Assembly: GCA_015075375.1 (NCBI GenBank)
Contig: JABTUM010000004.1
Span: 558,001-622,000 of the forward strand
Length of the DNA: 64,000 nt
Reading direction: 5' to 3'
DNA from: Planctomycetota bacterium
Lineage (GTDB): Bacteria; Planctomycetota; SZUA-567; H5-PLA8
The notes under the pieces are model-generated. The model was given only the letters and a program-made list of their open reading frames with translations. It made no database searches and was not told the DNA's origin. Below are positions 24,205 through 33,702 of this stretch, one piece after another. Within the stretch, counting starts at the first letter, position 1, and every line of letters starts with the position of its first letter. The position numbers were made by a program, and so were the translations under genes.

Positions 24205-25939
24205 CCTCAAGCACCCACTGCGCGAGCGGAATTTCCTGGCGATTGGGCAGCACCGCGACCAGCGCCAGATCGTAACGGCCCAAATAGGCCGCGCTGGGCA
24301 GCCAAGTCACCGAACCGGTCGCCGCATCGACTTGCACCCCTTTGGGGCCCGCAGCCAGCTTGAAGACGATGGCCATACCGGCCGGCTCGTGCTCGAATCG
24401 CGGGTCGAAGCGGTAAGGCGCATTCACGTTCGCCCGGGTGGGCGGCGAGTTCTTCAATGCCAGGAAGGGATCGGCCGGTTCGTCCGTGAGTCCATCGGGC
24501 AACCCGCACGGAATGGCCAACACCTTCTGGTCGGCTTCGCCGCGGTGCGGTTCGAAGAAAAGCACGCGTTCGCCTTCAGGCACGAAGACGATCCCGCCCA
24601 TGCCCGCGCAGCGCAGAAACTGCGACGGATGGACGTACGCCTTCTCCGGCTGGACGATGCGGACGATGCGTCCGGTCGAACGGCTGACGTACAGGATCTG
24701 GATCGCATCGCGCTTCTGTTCGTCCGGATCGGGACGCCAGGCGATCAGCAGCCCGCGCTCGGGCCATTCGGCGAACGCCGCGCCGGGCAAGGTCTGTGCC
24801 AGGCGTTGGAGATCGGGCGTCAGCAGGTACGTGATCAACTCGTGCGGCTCGACATGACGAGTGGTGGGCAGCGCGAGGTGCCGGCCGCCGGCGAGTGCGA
24901 AGATGCGGCCGGTGTCCCGATGCCAGTTCGCGCGCGGACCCAGCGCGGGGGCTTCCTCGAGCCGCAGGTTCCGTCCGGATTCGTCGCGGGCATCCGGCGC
25001 GCCGCACGGACTGCCGCGAAAACTCGACTGGGTCAGGATGCGGAGCGGATCGGTCAACCAGACGGCGTTTTCGGACGCCGCGCGCATCTTGCGTTCGTAC
25101 GTACCGTCGGGGCGCAGGTGGTACAGGTAATCGGCGTCATGCGTTTCGTGGTGCAGGCGCAGCATGAGTTCGCCGCCGGGCGCGCGCCCGAAGACGCGCA
25201 CCGGCGCGAGCGTCTCGCCGTCTTGTTCGAAGCGGACCGAGCGCTTCAACTCCTGCGCCGCCGGATCGGCAAAAACGAGCACCTTGGATTCGCCGCAACA
25301 GACGGCCAACTCGGCGCCTTCGCACCACAGATGGTCCGGGAAACGCGGCGTGACGATCTCGCCGGCCGGCGCCAGCGTCGCGGCGTCGAAGATGCGCACG
25401 CGCGCTTGGCTTTCATGCCGCGCAAAGACCAGCTTGCCGTTCGCCGCGACCGCCAGTTGCCTCAAACCGGCGCCCCAATCCACCGGACGCGGCGCGCAAC
25501 GGACCTCGACGTAGCGCAGGCCCTGGGCATCGTGTTTGGCCTCGGCTTCGTGCCTTGGCGGGGCGGGCGGCGGCTCGAAGGCCGGCGGCTGCTCGGGCGT
25601 GGACGGCTGTTCTTCGGCACTGGGCGCCGCGGGCGCGGGGCTCGCGGGCGCCGGCGGGCGCGCCGCTTCTTCGGACAGCCGTTGCTCCGCCGCCAGCGCC
25701 AACTCTTCCTGCCGGAGTTGGTTCTCCAGCATTTGCGCCTGTGCTTCGACCTCGCGCGCGTACTGCTCCATCAATCGGTCCTGCTCGATGGAAGACGAGT
25801 AGGCGAACCACCCCGGCAGCACGACGCCGATCAGGAACATCGCAAGGAGCAACAGCCAGACCTTGGCTCCGGCTTTACGCGGCGCGTCGGGTTCGGATGC
25901 TTCGGGCTCGAAAGGCACGGGGCGATATCCGTGGGGCAA
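24194..25939 (-). CDS. Single-pass membrane protein with coiled coil and beta-rich exterior
   Basis: A 581-residue protein that I do not recognise as a named family. It has a short cytoplasmic start, one membrane helix at about residues 27-48 (VWLLLLAMFLIGVVLPGWFA), a Glu/Gln-rich coiled coil to about residue 95, a Pro/Ala linker, then about 440 residues of beta-propeller-like sequence with repeated short strands. The end (VQVDAATGSVTWLPSAAYLGRYDLALVA) resembles an immunoglobulin-like putative cadherin domain. The lipoprotein gene upstream is on the same strand, 108 bp away. Likely an envelope or cell-surface protein; function unknown. Confidence 0.75.
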   Translation of the reverse strand: MPHGYRPVPFEPEASEPDAPRKAGAKVWLLLLAMFLIGVVLPGWFAYSSSIEQDRLMEQYAREVEAQAQMLENQLRQEELALAAEQRLSEEAARPPAPASPAPAAPSAEEQPSTPEQPPAFEPPPAPPRHEAEAKHDAQGLRYVEVRCAPRPVDWGAGLRQLAVAANGKLVFARHESQARVRIFDAATLAPAGEIVTPRFPDHLWCEGAELAVCCGESKVLVFADPAAQELKRSVRFEQDGETLAPVRVFGRAPGGELMLRLHHETHDADYLYHLRPDGTYERKMRAASENAVWLTDPLRILTQSSFRGSPCGAPDARDESGRNLRLEEAPALGPRANWHRDTGRIFALAGGRHLALPTTRHVEPHELITYLLTPDLQRLAQTLPGAAFAEWPERGLLIAWRPDPDEQKRDAIQILYVSRSTGRIVRIVQPEKAYVHPSQFLRCAGMGGIVFVPEGERVLFFEPHRGEADQKVLAIPCGLPDGLTDEPADPFLALKNSPPTRANVNAPYRFDPRFEHEPAGMAIVFKLAAGPKGVQVDAATGSVTWLPSAAYLGRYDLALVAVLPNRQEIPLAQWVLEVKP

Positions 25940-26047
25940 GCCGGTGCGCGAGCGGGCCGTCTCCGCTTATTTGTAGGCGGGAATCGGGATCGCGACCGGC
26001 GCAAACTGGGAAGGTCCGGACGAACCGTCCGGACAGCCGGAAGGCCC

Positions 26048-26854
26048 TCACGTGAATCCACTGAGGGTGCGCGGAACGAGCTTGGGCTCGGTCGGCGCGA
26101 GCGTGCCCTCCGTGCGCAGGATATGCTTCTCGGGGGATTCGATCATGCGGCCGGCCTCGTCGCGATAGCGATACAACTTGGCGGCACGGTCATGGTAAAT
26201 CCATTCGCAGGGAATCTTGATTTCGCTGCCGCCCAATCCGGCCAGCACCACCATCGGCTTTTGAGCTTCCAGCGAGACGGCTTCCGGCGGGGCCGCCGGA
26301 TCGGCCGAACGGATCCCCGCCACGCTGAGCTGCGGTTTCACCGCCGGCGCGATCGCCGGCAATTCCTCTTCTTGAGGAAGCTGCGCCATGGTGACCGGCT
26401 GCGGTTGCGCCACCGGCTTCGCGCCGTATTGAGGCAGCGCGGCCACGCGATCCTGATTCGGGCGGTACTCGGTTGAGACGACGTTCACGGCAATGGAAGG
26501 CGCAGGCTCTTCTGCGGCCGGCTCCACCGGCTGCGGTTCGTCCAACACCACCAATTCAGCCGGAGCGGAAGGCGTTTCGATTACGGGCGGCCGTTCGGTG
26601 AGCTTCGGATTTTCGTTCTTGCCGCTCAAGCGCCGCCAGAAGCGCACGATGCCGATCGGACGCTTCTCGGGCTTCGCTTCGGCGACGGGAGCACTCGGTT
26701 CGTTGGGCGCGGAACGGTAGGACGTGTCCAAGCCAGCATTCGGCACCCGCGTGCCGCAGCCGAAACACAGCAAGAGGGCCAGCAGCCCCAAGCCACTCAA
26801 TCGCAAGGACAAGCTCCCGATGATGAGGAGACGATTGTACTCAACGCCCCCCAT
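26048..26854 (-). CDS. Putative lipoprotein of unknown function
   Basis: A 268-residue protein with a lipoprotein signal: a long n-region, a hydrophobic core and the lipobox LLCFGC (Cys about 33). The middle is Pro/Ala/Glu-rich and probably disordered. The last 80 residues are more ordered: KPMVVLAGLGGSEIKIPCEWIYHDRAAKLYRYRDEAGRMIE. It is encoded upstream of, and probably with, the membrane protein at 24194-25939. No family recognised. Confidence 0.65.
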   Translation of the reverse strand: MGGVEYNRLLIIGSLSLRLSGLGLLALLLCFGCGTRVPNAGLDTSYRSAPNEPSAPVAEAKPEKRPIGIVRFWRRLSGKNENPKLTERPPVIETPSAPAELVVLDEPQPVEPAAEEPAPSIAVNVVSTEYRPNQDRVAALPQYGAKPVAQPQPVTMAQLPQEEELPAIAPAVKPQLSVAGIRSADPAAPPEAVSLEAQKPMVVLAGLGGSEIKIPCEWIYHDRAAKLYRYRDEAGRMIESPEKHILRTEGTLAPTEPKLVPRTLSGFT

Positions 26855-26903
26855 GGAGCGAAACCCCGAGCCTTAACAATTTTCGGCCAATGCACCAGGT
26901 GCC

Positions 26904-27419
26904 TTAGGTCGTCAGCTTGAGCAGCGCCTGCATAAACTCAGGCAAATCCTTCGGTACCTGCGCGCTGACCAAGTTCCCGTCCACCACACATGGCTGGTCG
27001 ACCCAGATCGCGCCGGCGTTCTCCAGGTCGTCGCGGATCGAGAAGTGCGCCGTGACCCGTTTACCTTTAAGGATCTTCGCGCTGATGGGCACCCAGCCGG
27101 CATGGCAGATGAAGCCAATCGCGCCGCCCGCCGCGTGCACGTCGGCCACGAGCTTGTTGCAGGCCGGATAGCGGCGGAGTTTGTCCGGGGCGTAGCCGCC
27201 GGGCACCACCAGGATCCTGACCGACCGCGGGTCCACCGCTTCGAAGGATACGTCGGCCTGAACCGGATACCCGTGCTTCGAGGCGTACGACTCGCCGGCC
27301 TTGGGTCCGGCAACTTTGACGTCGAAGCCGGCCTCGACGAGCCGCAGGCGCGGGTAATGGAGTTCCAGGTCTTCGTAAATGTTCTCGGCCAGGATTACGG
27401 CCAGTCCGCGGGTCGCCAT
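26904..27419 (-). CDS. DJ-1/PfpI-family protein
   Basis: A 171-residue protein of the DJ-1/PfpI superfamily. The nucleophile elbow is GFICHAGW with Cys105-His106, preceded by ILVVPGGYAPDKLR, both hallmark segments of PfpI/YhbO-type proteins (protease-like, glyoxalase III or deglycase activities have been claimed). The ATG at 27419 has AAGGAG upstream; the open frame extends a further 39 residues without family resemblance. Cytoplasmic. Catalytic role here not determinable. Confidence 0.93.
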   Translation of the reverse strand: MATRGLAVILAENIYEDLELHYPRLRLVEAGFDVKVAGPKAGESYASKHGYPVQADVSFEAVDPRSVRILVVPGGYAPDKLRRYPACNKLVADVHAAGGAIGFICHAGWVPISAKILKGKRVTAHFSIRDDLENAGAIWVDQPCVVDGNLVSAQVPKDLPEFMQALLKLTT

Positions 27420-27635
27420 AAGCGCTGCTCCTTTTGCGTGCGGGTCCAAGGAAAGATTAGCGGAAGGGGGTCCGGCATGGAAATCTAGAGTTGCACGAGC
27501 GGGGGGCGGACGGGAAACTCTTGGCTTCGTTGCCAAGCCCCGGACGGGCCAGGTGATTCACAGGACGGCGGTGCAGGCGGCTCGCGTCCAGAGTCGTGCG
27601 CCGGCGTCCTCAGCATCGAAGTGTAGAAGGGTCCC

Positions 27636-27854
27636 ATGGCGAAAGAGGAAACGCTTCAAGTTCAAGGCACCGTATCGGAAGCGCTGCCGAATACGCAGTT
27701 TCGCGTCAAGCTGGACAACGGCATTGACATCCTGGCCTATTTGAGCGGGAAGATGCGGCGCTTCTATATCCGCGTGCTGCCCGGCGATAAGGTGCTGGTC
27801 GAGATGTCGCCTTACGACCTGACCAAGGGCCGCATCGTCTTCCGCGAAAAGTAA
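27636..27854 (+). CDS. infA: Translation initiation factor IF-1
   Basis: A 72-residue OB-fold protein, the standard length. Signature stretches are MAKEETLQVQGTVSEALPN, FRVKLDNGIDILAYLSGKMR and PYDLTKGRIVFR. IF-1 binds the ribosomal A site during initiation. It stands alone rather than in the secY-rpmJ ribosomal cluster, which is common outside Firmicutes and Proteobacteria. Convergent with the dehydrogenase gene, with 9 bp between the stops. Confidence 0.97.
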   Translation: MAKEETLQVQGTVSEALPNTQFRVKLDNGIDILAYLSGKMRRFYIRVLPGDKVLVEMSPYDLTKGRIVFREK

Positions 27855-27863
27855 GCCGCCGTT

Positions 27864-28862
27864 TTACCCGCCCGCCTCGACTTTGTTCCGCAGTTCCCGC
27901 CCCGCGGCGAAGGCGCCGATGTTATCCAGCGTCGTCCGCGCGATATTCTCCAGCGCCTCACGCGTGAAAAACGCCTGGTGCCCCGTGATCACCACGTTGG
28001 GGAAGGTCAGCAACCGCGCGAAAATATCGTCCTGCAGGATCTCGTTCGAACGATCGGCGAAAAAGAGATGTTCTTCTTCTTCGTACACGTCCAGCCCCAG
28101 ACCTCCCAGGTGGGCGCACTTGAGCGCTTGGATCGCGGCGGCGGTGTCGATGAGCGCTCCGCGGCTGGTGTTGATCAGCATCGCTCCGCGCTTCATCCGC
28201 GCCAGCGCGGCAGCGTCGAACATATGCTTCGTCTGTGGCGTCAGAGGACAATGCAGCGTGACGATATCGGACTCGGCCAGAAGCGTCTCCAAGGCGGTGT
28301 AGCGCACCCCTAGCTTGGTGACCTCGGGATTCGTTTGAATGTCGTGAGCCAGGATGGTGCAGCCCAGCCCGTTGAGAATGCGCGCCATCTCCTGACCGAT
28401 TCGCCCGGTGCCCACCACGCCGGCGGTGCGGCCGTGGATATCGAACCCCAGCAGGCCGTCGAGCGCGAAGTTGCCGTCTCGTACGCGCGAATAGGCGCGG
28501 CAGATCTTGCGGTTAAGCGTCAGGATCAGCGCGAGTGCATGTTCGGCCACAGCATGGGGCGAATAGGCCGGCACGCGCGCCACGGAGACATTCGCCGCTT
28601 TCGCCGCGCGCAAGTCCACGTTGTTGAAGCCCGCACAGCGCAGCACGATCAAGCGCGTCCCGCCTTGCGCCAGGCGTTCGATGGTTTCCGCATCCGCGCG
28701 GTCGTTCACGAAGAGGCAAACGGCCGGAAAGCCCGCAGCGCACGCGGCGCTGGCCGCATTCAGCTTGGGCTCCAGGTAGACCAGTTCGTGTTCGCCGGAT
28801 GCGTTGGCCGCGTCGAAAAATTCGCGGTCGTACGAATGAGTGCTGAAAAACGCCACGCGCAT
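27864..28862 (-). CDS. ldhA: D-lactate dehydrogenase / D-2-hydroxyacid dehydrogenase
   Basis: A 332-residue NAD-dependent D-2-hydroxyacid dehydrogenase. The nucleotide fold carries GVVGTGRIGQ, and the catalytic triad is visible as Arg in NTSRGALID, Glu in DVYEEEEHLFF and His in TGHQAFFT. The start MRVAFFSTHSYDREFF and the FFADRS segment are those of fermentative D-lactate dehydrogenases (LdhA), giving pyruvate to D-lactate. Cytoplasmic, apparently monocistronic. A small zinc-ribbon gene lies 81 bp upstream on the same strand. Confidence 0.93.
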   Translation of the reverse strand: MRVAFFSTHSYDREFFDAANASGEHELVYLEPKLNAASAACAAGFPAVCLFVNDRADAETIERLAQGGTRLIVLRCAGFNNVDLRAAKAANVSVARVPAYSPHAVAEHALALILTLNRKICRAYSRVRDGNFALDGLLGFDIHGRTAGVVGTGRIGQEMARILNGLGCTILAHDIQTNPEVTKLGVRYTALETLLAESDIVTLHCPLTPQTKHMFDAAALARMKRGAMLINTSRGALIDTAAAIQALKCAHLGGLGLDVYEEEEHLFFADRSNEILQDDIFARLLTFPNVVITGHQAFFTREALENIARTTLDNIGAFAAGRELRNKVEAGG

Positions 28863-28943
28863 GCTGTTTCCTCCGCCGGATCGCGGACTATCTTCGGCCC
28901 GCGCCCGGTGGGAGGCAAGATGAATCGTCGATGAAGACGCGCA

Positions 28944-29156
28944 TCAGAGCTGCTTGTAGTACTCGTAGCAAGGCCGGCAACCGCCGTCCTGTTCGACCCA
29001 CTCCGGATGCGCGGCTTGAATTTTTTCGAGCACCCAGCGTTCGGCGGTGGCATGCACAAAATACGACTCCTTCGGGACGCGCTGACCGCAGAGCGGGCAT
29101 TTCACGTGGACGACGGGCTGCGCCGGCTTAAGCGCATGATCGGTTGGGGACAGCAT
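28944..29156 (-). CDS. Small zinc-ribbon protein
   Basis: A 70-residue protein with two Cys pairs, CPLCG near residue 20 and CRPCYEYY near the C terminus, that would bind one zinc ion. Between them is VHATAERWVLEKIQAAHPEW. No known family comes to mind. It may be co-transcribed with the lactate dehydrogenase gene downstream. Function unknown. Confidence 0.7.
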   Translation of the reverse strand: MLSPTDHALKPAQPVVHVKCPLCGQRVPKESYFVHATAERWVLEKIQAAHPEWVEQDGGCRPCYEYYKQL

Positions 29157-29343
29157 CGAAGTTCGCTCCTTTTGGGATAACTCGCGCCTTGGGGCGCGGA
29201 TGCCGGTAGATGCCCGAAGGCGCGGGGATTATTCCGCCCCGGCATCGGGAATGGACATCCCCGCCGCGCTTGCTAGCGTCATCCGGATTCGCGCCCCGTT
29301 TGAGACGCGGGCGCAACTCGATCGGAACTCAAGGAGCAGGGAC

Positions 29344-30402
29344 ATGTCAAAGAAGCTGAAGGTGGGCGTCATCGGGGTCGGCGGCATCGCCAAAACGCAT
29401 TTTCCGGGCTGGCTGCAAAGCCCGCACGTCGAACTCGCCGCGCTCTCGGACATCCGTGAAGACGTGCTTAATAAGGTGGCCGACGAACTGAAAGTGCCCA
29501 AGCGCTACACGAAGACCGAAGACCTGATCGCCGACAAGGATCTCGATATCGTTGACGTCTGCACTCCGAACATGTACCACGCGCCGCTCTCGATCGCCGC
29601 GCTGGAAGCGGGTAAGCATGTCATCTGCGAAAAGCCGCTCGCGCCAACTCCGGGCGAAATCCGCAAGATGATCGCCGCGCGCGACAAAGCCAAGAAGCTG
29701 CTGATGACCGCGCAGCATTTCCGCTTCGATGGGCGCAGCCAGGCGCTGAAAGCCGAACTGGACCGCGGCGTGCTCGGCGAGGTTTATCACGCGCGGAGTT
29801 GGATGCTGCGGCGCGCCGGTGCGCCCACCACCCCCGGCTTCGTGCTCAAGAAGCACGCCGGCGGCGGACCCTGCATCGACATCGGCGTCCACATCCTCGA
29901 CCTGACGCTGTGGATGATGGGCAATCCCAAGCCGGTGGCGGTGAGCGGGATCACGCAGGACCGCCTGCGCAAGCGCAAGGGCGCGTTCAGCAACTGGGGC
30001 GGTCCGATCGGGCCGGAATGGGACGTGGAAGAGTTCGCCTCGGCCTTCGTGCGCCTCGCCAACGGCGCGACGCTGGTCCTCGAAGTAAGCTGGCTCCTGA
30101 ACCACGATACGCAAGGCGAAGACATGCAGATGTGGCTCTACGGCGACGAAGGCGGCAGCCACTGGCCCAGCAACACCCTCTACAAGACCTGCAACGAATC
30201 GCAGCAGCACATGAACATCAGCCTGAAGCGCAATCCGCACAACACCGAGCCGCATGCGCTGGAATGCGTCAAGTTCGCCGAAGCCGTCGCCACCGGCGCG
30301 CCCAGCCCGGTTCCTGCCGAGCACTCGCTGGATGTGATCGCGATCCTGGACGGGCTGTACCGCAGCAGCGCGGAGAACCGCGAAGTCAAGCTGGAGTACT
30401 AA
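29344..30402 (+). CDS. Gfo/Idh/MocA-family oxidoreductase
   Basis: A 352-residue NAD(P)-dependent sugar or polyol dehydrogenase. The Rossmann start is VGVIGVGGIAKTHFPGW and the conserved catalytic stretch is HVICEKPLAPTPGE, followed by GGGPCIDIGVHILDLTLW, the substrate-site helix. AAGGAG precedes the ATG at 29344. The family is expanded in Planctomycetota and Lentisphaerota. Substrate not readable. A long perfect hairpin follows the stop codon. Confidence 0.94.
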   Translation: MSKKLKVGVIGVGGIAKTHFPGWLQSPHVELAALSDIREDVLNKVADELKVPKRYTKTEDLIADKDLDIVDVCTPNMYHAPLSIAALEAGKHVICEKPLAPTPGEIRKMIAARDKAKKLLMTAQHFRFDGRSQALKAELDRGVLGEVYHARSWMLRRAGAPTTPGFVLKKHAGGGPCIDIGVHILDLTLWMMGNPKPVAVSGITQDRLRKRKGAFSNWGGPIGPEWDVEEFASAFVRLANGATLVLEVSWLLNHDTQGEDMQMWLYGDEGGSHWPSNTLYKTCNESQQHMNISLKRNPHNTEPHALECVKFAEAVATGAPSPVPAEHSLDVIAILDGLYRSSAENREVKLEY

Positions 30403-30423
30403 GCCGTGCAATCTTGTGCAGGC

Positions 30424-30460
30424 GGGCACGGGCAGCGCGATGCGCTGCCCGTGCCCATTT
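30424..30460 (+). terminator. Strong hairpin after the Gfo/Idh/MocA gene
   Basis: A perfect 15-bp stem, GGGCACGGGCAGCGC with its complement, closes on a GAT loop and is followed by ATTTAAA. The U-tract is short, but the stability of the stem makes termination or mRNA protection likely. It separates the oxidoreductase gene from the flavoprotein gene 12 bp further on. Confidence 0.65.
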
Positions 30461-30471
30461 AAAGGAAGCCG

Positions 30472-31767
30472 ATGTCCGAATCCGATTCCACTCCCGCCGG
30501 CGTAGCCGTGATCGGCGCCGGTGGCGCGGGCCTCCTGGCCGGTATCGCCGCCGCCGGATCCGGCGCGCGCACCGTGCTGTACGAGCGCATGCCCAAGCCC
30601 GCGAAAAAAGTCGCCATCAGCGGCGGCGGGCGCTGCAATTTTTCCAATACGCTGGAGCCGCGCGCGTTCGTCCGCGAGTTCGGCGATCCGCACGTCAAGC
30701 ACCTCGGCCACGCGCTCAAGGTTTTCGACAACCGCGCCCTGATCGAGATGCTCAAGAAATACGGCGTCGAAGGCGAACTGGAGCGCCATTACCGGCTCTA
30801 CACCAGCAGCGGCCGCGGGCAAGATGTCGTCGACGCGCTGGTGAAGGAGTTTCTCGCACGCGGCGGTGAATTGATCACGAACGCCCACGTGGGTCAGATC
30901 GAAGCCGATCCGGCGGGCGGCTTCCTGCTGCGGGGCAGGTTCGCGCAGCGCGAAGAAACGCGGCGCGCGCGAACCGTGGTCGTCTGCACCGGCGGGCTCA
31001 GTTATCCGCAAACGGGCAGCACCGGCGACGGTTATCAATGGGCGCGCGGAACGGGGCACGCTGTGACCCCCCTGCGCGCGGCGCTGGTCGGCTTGCGGCT
31101 GGAGGAAGAGTGGCCGCGCAAGCTGAGCGGCACCGCGTGGCCCGACGCCGCGTGCCGGCTTTGGCGCATCGAAGATACCCCCGCGCGCAAGCCCGTCGCC
31201 ACCGAGCGTAAGGAGATGCTCTTTACGCATTTCGGCATCTCGGGTCCGGCGATCCTCGATCTCTCCAACGCCTACGTCCTCGCCGGATTGGACCGCGCGC
31301 GGCTGACGATCGACTTTTTCCCGGATCGTTCGCGCGAAGACCTGGAGCGCGAAATACTGGAACGCCTGCAGAGCAGCGCGCATCGGCCGCCGCGCCTGGC
31401 GCTGCTGGGCATGCTGCCCGCGCGGCTGCTCGACGCGCTGGAAATTCAAGTCTGCGGGACGCACGCGCCGCCCTCGCAACGCGTGACGCGCGAACAGCGC
31501 CGCGCGCTCCTGGAGCGCTTCAAACAGCTTGAACTGACCGTGCTCGGCACGCGCGGGATGGAATGGGGCGAGGTGACGGCCGGCGGCCTCGACTGGAAGG
31601 ATATCGATCCGCGCACCATGGAGTCGAAGCGCGTGCCGGGGCTGTATTTTGCCGGCGAGATCCTCGACCTGGCCGGACGCTGCGGCGGCTTCAACCTGCA
31701 GGCCGCCTTCAGCACCGGGTATTTGGCGGGACAATCCGCGGCGCGGCAAGCAGCCGGCCCGTCCTGA
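30472..31767 (+). CDS. HI0933/YhiN-family flavoprotein
   Basis: A 431-residue FAD-dependent oxidoreductase of the HI0933-like family (YhiN/BaiN). FAD binding is seen at VIGAGGAGLLAGIAAAGSGA, the family signature KKVAISGGGRCNFSNT follows, and MEWGEVTAGGLDWKDIDPRTMESK and CGGFNLQAAFSTGYLAG mark the C-terminal FAD contacts. The physiological reaction of most members is unknown; BaiN-type members reduce unsaturated rings. Cytoplasmic. AAAGGAAG stands before the ATG. Confidence 0.94.
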   Translation: MSESDSTPAGVAVIGAGGAGLLAGIAAAGSGARTVLYERMPKPAKKVAISGGGRCNFSNTLEPRAFVREFGDPHVKHLGHALKVFDNRALIEMLKKYGVEGELERHYRLYTSSGRGQDVVDALVKEFLARGGELITNAHVGQIEADPAGGFLLRGRFAQREETRRARTVVVCTGGLSYPQTGSTGDGYQWARGTGHAVTPLRAALVGLRLEEEWPRKLSGTAWPDAACRLWRIEDTPARKPVATERKEMLFTHFGISGPAILDLSNAYVLAGLDRARLTIDFFPDRSREDLEREILERLQSSAHRPPRLALLGMLPARLLDALEIQVCGTHAPPSQRVTREQRRALLERFKQLELTVLGTRGMEWGEVTAGGLDWKDIDPRTMESKRVPGLYFAGEILDLAGRCGGFNLQAAFSTGYLAGQSAARQAAGPS

Positions 31768-31776
31768 AAGCCTGGC

Positions 31777-33600
31777 TCAGGGCGCTTGGGCAGGCCGCAG
31801 CACCGCCGCGCGCAAAGCGTCCGGATCGGTCATCGGCAGCGAACAGCGTTTCCCGGCGCAGAGAAACGCCGCCGGCGCATCCAGCTTGGGGAACTTGATC
31901 CCCGATACGCTTCTCGTGCCAGGCACCACGTGTTCGATCCGGTTATCGGTTCCGGGCAAAGCTACGCCCGCCAAGAGCAAGGTGCGCGTGCGGAAATCGT
32001 CCGGCAAACCGACCACCGTCACATGCAACGGCTCGCGTTCGAACTCGTCGAAGGCCAGCAGCACCCCGGCCTTGCTGCGGCCTTCGTGAACTTCGGGGCG
32101 CGCGAGGTACTTCAGCGCACGCTCGGCCTGCAGCCGGTGGCGCTCCTGTCCCGTCAGCCGGAACAGACGCAAGGCAAACCGCGCCAGGTCCAAATTCTCC
32201 TCGCGGTTCGGCAGCGCCGGCAGCGGCCCGCCGCCGCGCGCCGTAGCATAGCCGCCGGCCTCCTGCTCAGGAGAAAAAGTCCGGTCGATAAAACCCGATG
32301 CGAGATCGGCGTCGTTCAACCAGATCGCATCGCGCGTCACCCGGTAAAGGCTCAAGTACGCTTGCCCCATCGCGAGCGTATCGCCCAAGTACGGGCCCGC
32401 GGAATCCCGTTCGCCGTGCGCATATCCGCCGCCTTCCAACAGCCGGTTTTGATGGATCCATTCCGCCGCGGCATAGGCCAGATCAAGGTCGGCCGCGTCG
32501 CCGCTGACAGCATACAGTTCGCACAAGGCCTCGATCGCCCAGCCGTTCTCGCGTGCGTAGAGGTTCCGGTCGACGCGCGGCAGCCCCAGCTTGCGGCGAC
32601 GGGCGTCGTCGAGCGCGAAGTAATCTCCTGCGTGCTCGCCAGGCACGCGGTCGGCGTCCATGCTCGCGTAAAACGCGCCGTCGGGGCTGCGCAGGTGATC
32701 CGCCAGGAAGCGCCGGATGTCGCGCGCCGCCTGCAGGTACCGGGGTTCTCGCCAAAGCGCATACGCCCGCGCGTACAGGCGCATGTTGTCGGACTGCATG
32801 CGCATGATTTTTTCGAAATGCGGATTCGTCCACACGCCGCCGTGGCTGTACTGATACACGCCGCCCCAGACGGGATCGATGAGCTGCAGGTTCAAGTCCA
32901 GCGTCGTGCGCGCGCGTTCGGCTTGCTCCGCGTCGCCGGACTGCGCGCGGCGCAGCGCGTATTCCACGCCCGGCGCGAAGAGCCACTTATGCACACGCCC
33001 CCAACCGCCGTGCTCGGGATCGTAATGACGTGCGTTCGCGGCCTCGAATTCCGCGCGCCGTTCGGAACTTAAAGCCGGCTTCCCCGGCACATCGGCCGGA
33101 GCCTGCGGTTCTAATGCACGCGCCGACGGCCCGGGGGTCGGATCGTCCGCAAACGCTTTGAGGATGTCGCGCATCCGTTCGGGTGGAATATAGCCGCTGA
33201 GCTTGGCTAACTCGCGCCCGTTCGAATCGAACAGAATCGTGGCCGGCCAACCGTAGTCTTCGTAGCGGTTCGAGAGATCCGGCCGCGCGTCCTGGTCGAC
33301 CCGGATCGTCATGTAATGCGCGCCCAGCAGACGATTGACCTCCGCATCGCGATAGGTGGTCTCCTCCATCACATGGCACCAATGGCACCACACGGCGCCG
33401 AGATCCAGCAGAACAAGCTTGCGGCTTTCGCGCGCGCGCTCGAAGACGTCGTCGCTCCAGCCTTGCCACGCTCCTGCATGCGCGGATCCCGAACGCACTC
33501 GAATCTTCGCGGCGCTTTCAGGCGCCCGCGGGCGCAGTTCAGGCGGAATGGCCAGCGCGATCAGCAGAAGCAGGCCCACGGCCGGCCAAGCGCGAAACAT
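31777..33600 (-). CDS. DUF255 thioredoxin-fold / six-hairpin protein (YyaL-like), exported
   Basis: A 607-residue protein. After an N-terminal hydrophobic signal (VGLLLLIALAIP) comes a thioredoxin-like DUF255 domain with WCHWCHVM (Cys72, Cys75), then from about residue 190 an alpha/alpha-barrel region of the kind seen in YyaL and spermatogenesis-associated protein 20 (GGWGRVHKWLFAPGVEY, DNMRLYARAYALWREP). Those homologues are usually cytosolic and longer, around 680 residues, so the signal sequence is notable. GGGAG precedes the ATG at 33600. Role unknown, possibly redox or glycan linked. Confidence 0.88.
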   Translation of the reverse strand: MFRAWPAVGLLLLIALAIPPELRPRAPESAAKIRVRSGSAHAGAWQGWSDDVFERARESRKLVLLDLGAVWCHWCHVMEETTYRDAEVNRLLGAHYMTIRVDQDARPDLSNRYEDYGWPATILFDSNGRELAKLSGYIPPERMRDILKAFADDPTPGPSARALEPQAPADVPGKPALSSERRAEFEAANARHYDPEHGGWGRVHKWLFAPGVEYALRRAQSGDAEQAERARTTLDLNLQLIDPVWGGVYQYSHGGVWTNPHFEKIMRMQSDNMRLYARAYALWREPRYLQAARDIRRFLADHLRSPDGAFYASMDADRVPGEHAGDYFALDDARRRKLGLPRVDRNLYARENGWAIEALCELYAVSGDAADLDLAYAAAEWIHQNRLLEGGGYAHGERDSAGPYLGDTLAMGQAYLSLYRVTRDAIWLNDADLASGFIDRTFSPEQEAGGYATARGGGPLPALPNREENLDLARFALRLFRLTGQERHRLQAERALKYLARPEVHEGRSKAGVLLAFDEFEREPLHVTVVGLPDDFRTRTLLLAGVALPGTDNRIEHVVPGTRSVSGIKFPKLDAPAAFLCAGKRCSLPMTDPDALRAAVLRPAQAP

Positions 33601-33702
33601 GCAGCGTTCTCCCAAATTGCGTCCGTGTGCGTGCAGATGCGGACGCACGCAGCATAATGGGCAGGCTCGGACTCGATAGTCCGAACCGCATGGAGGTTGC
33701 GC

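Noticed and set aside
30424..30456. The 15-bp perfect hairpin as a REP element or attachment site.
   Set aside because: Single copy in the window and directly after a stop codon; a terminator or stabilising hairpin is the simpler reading.
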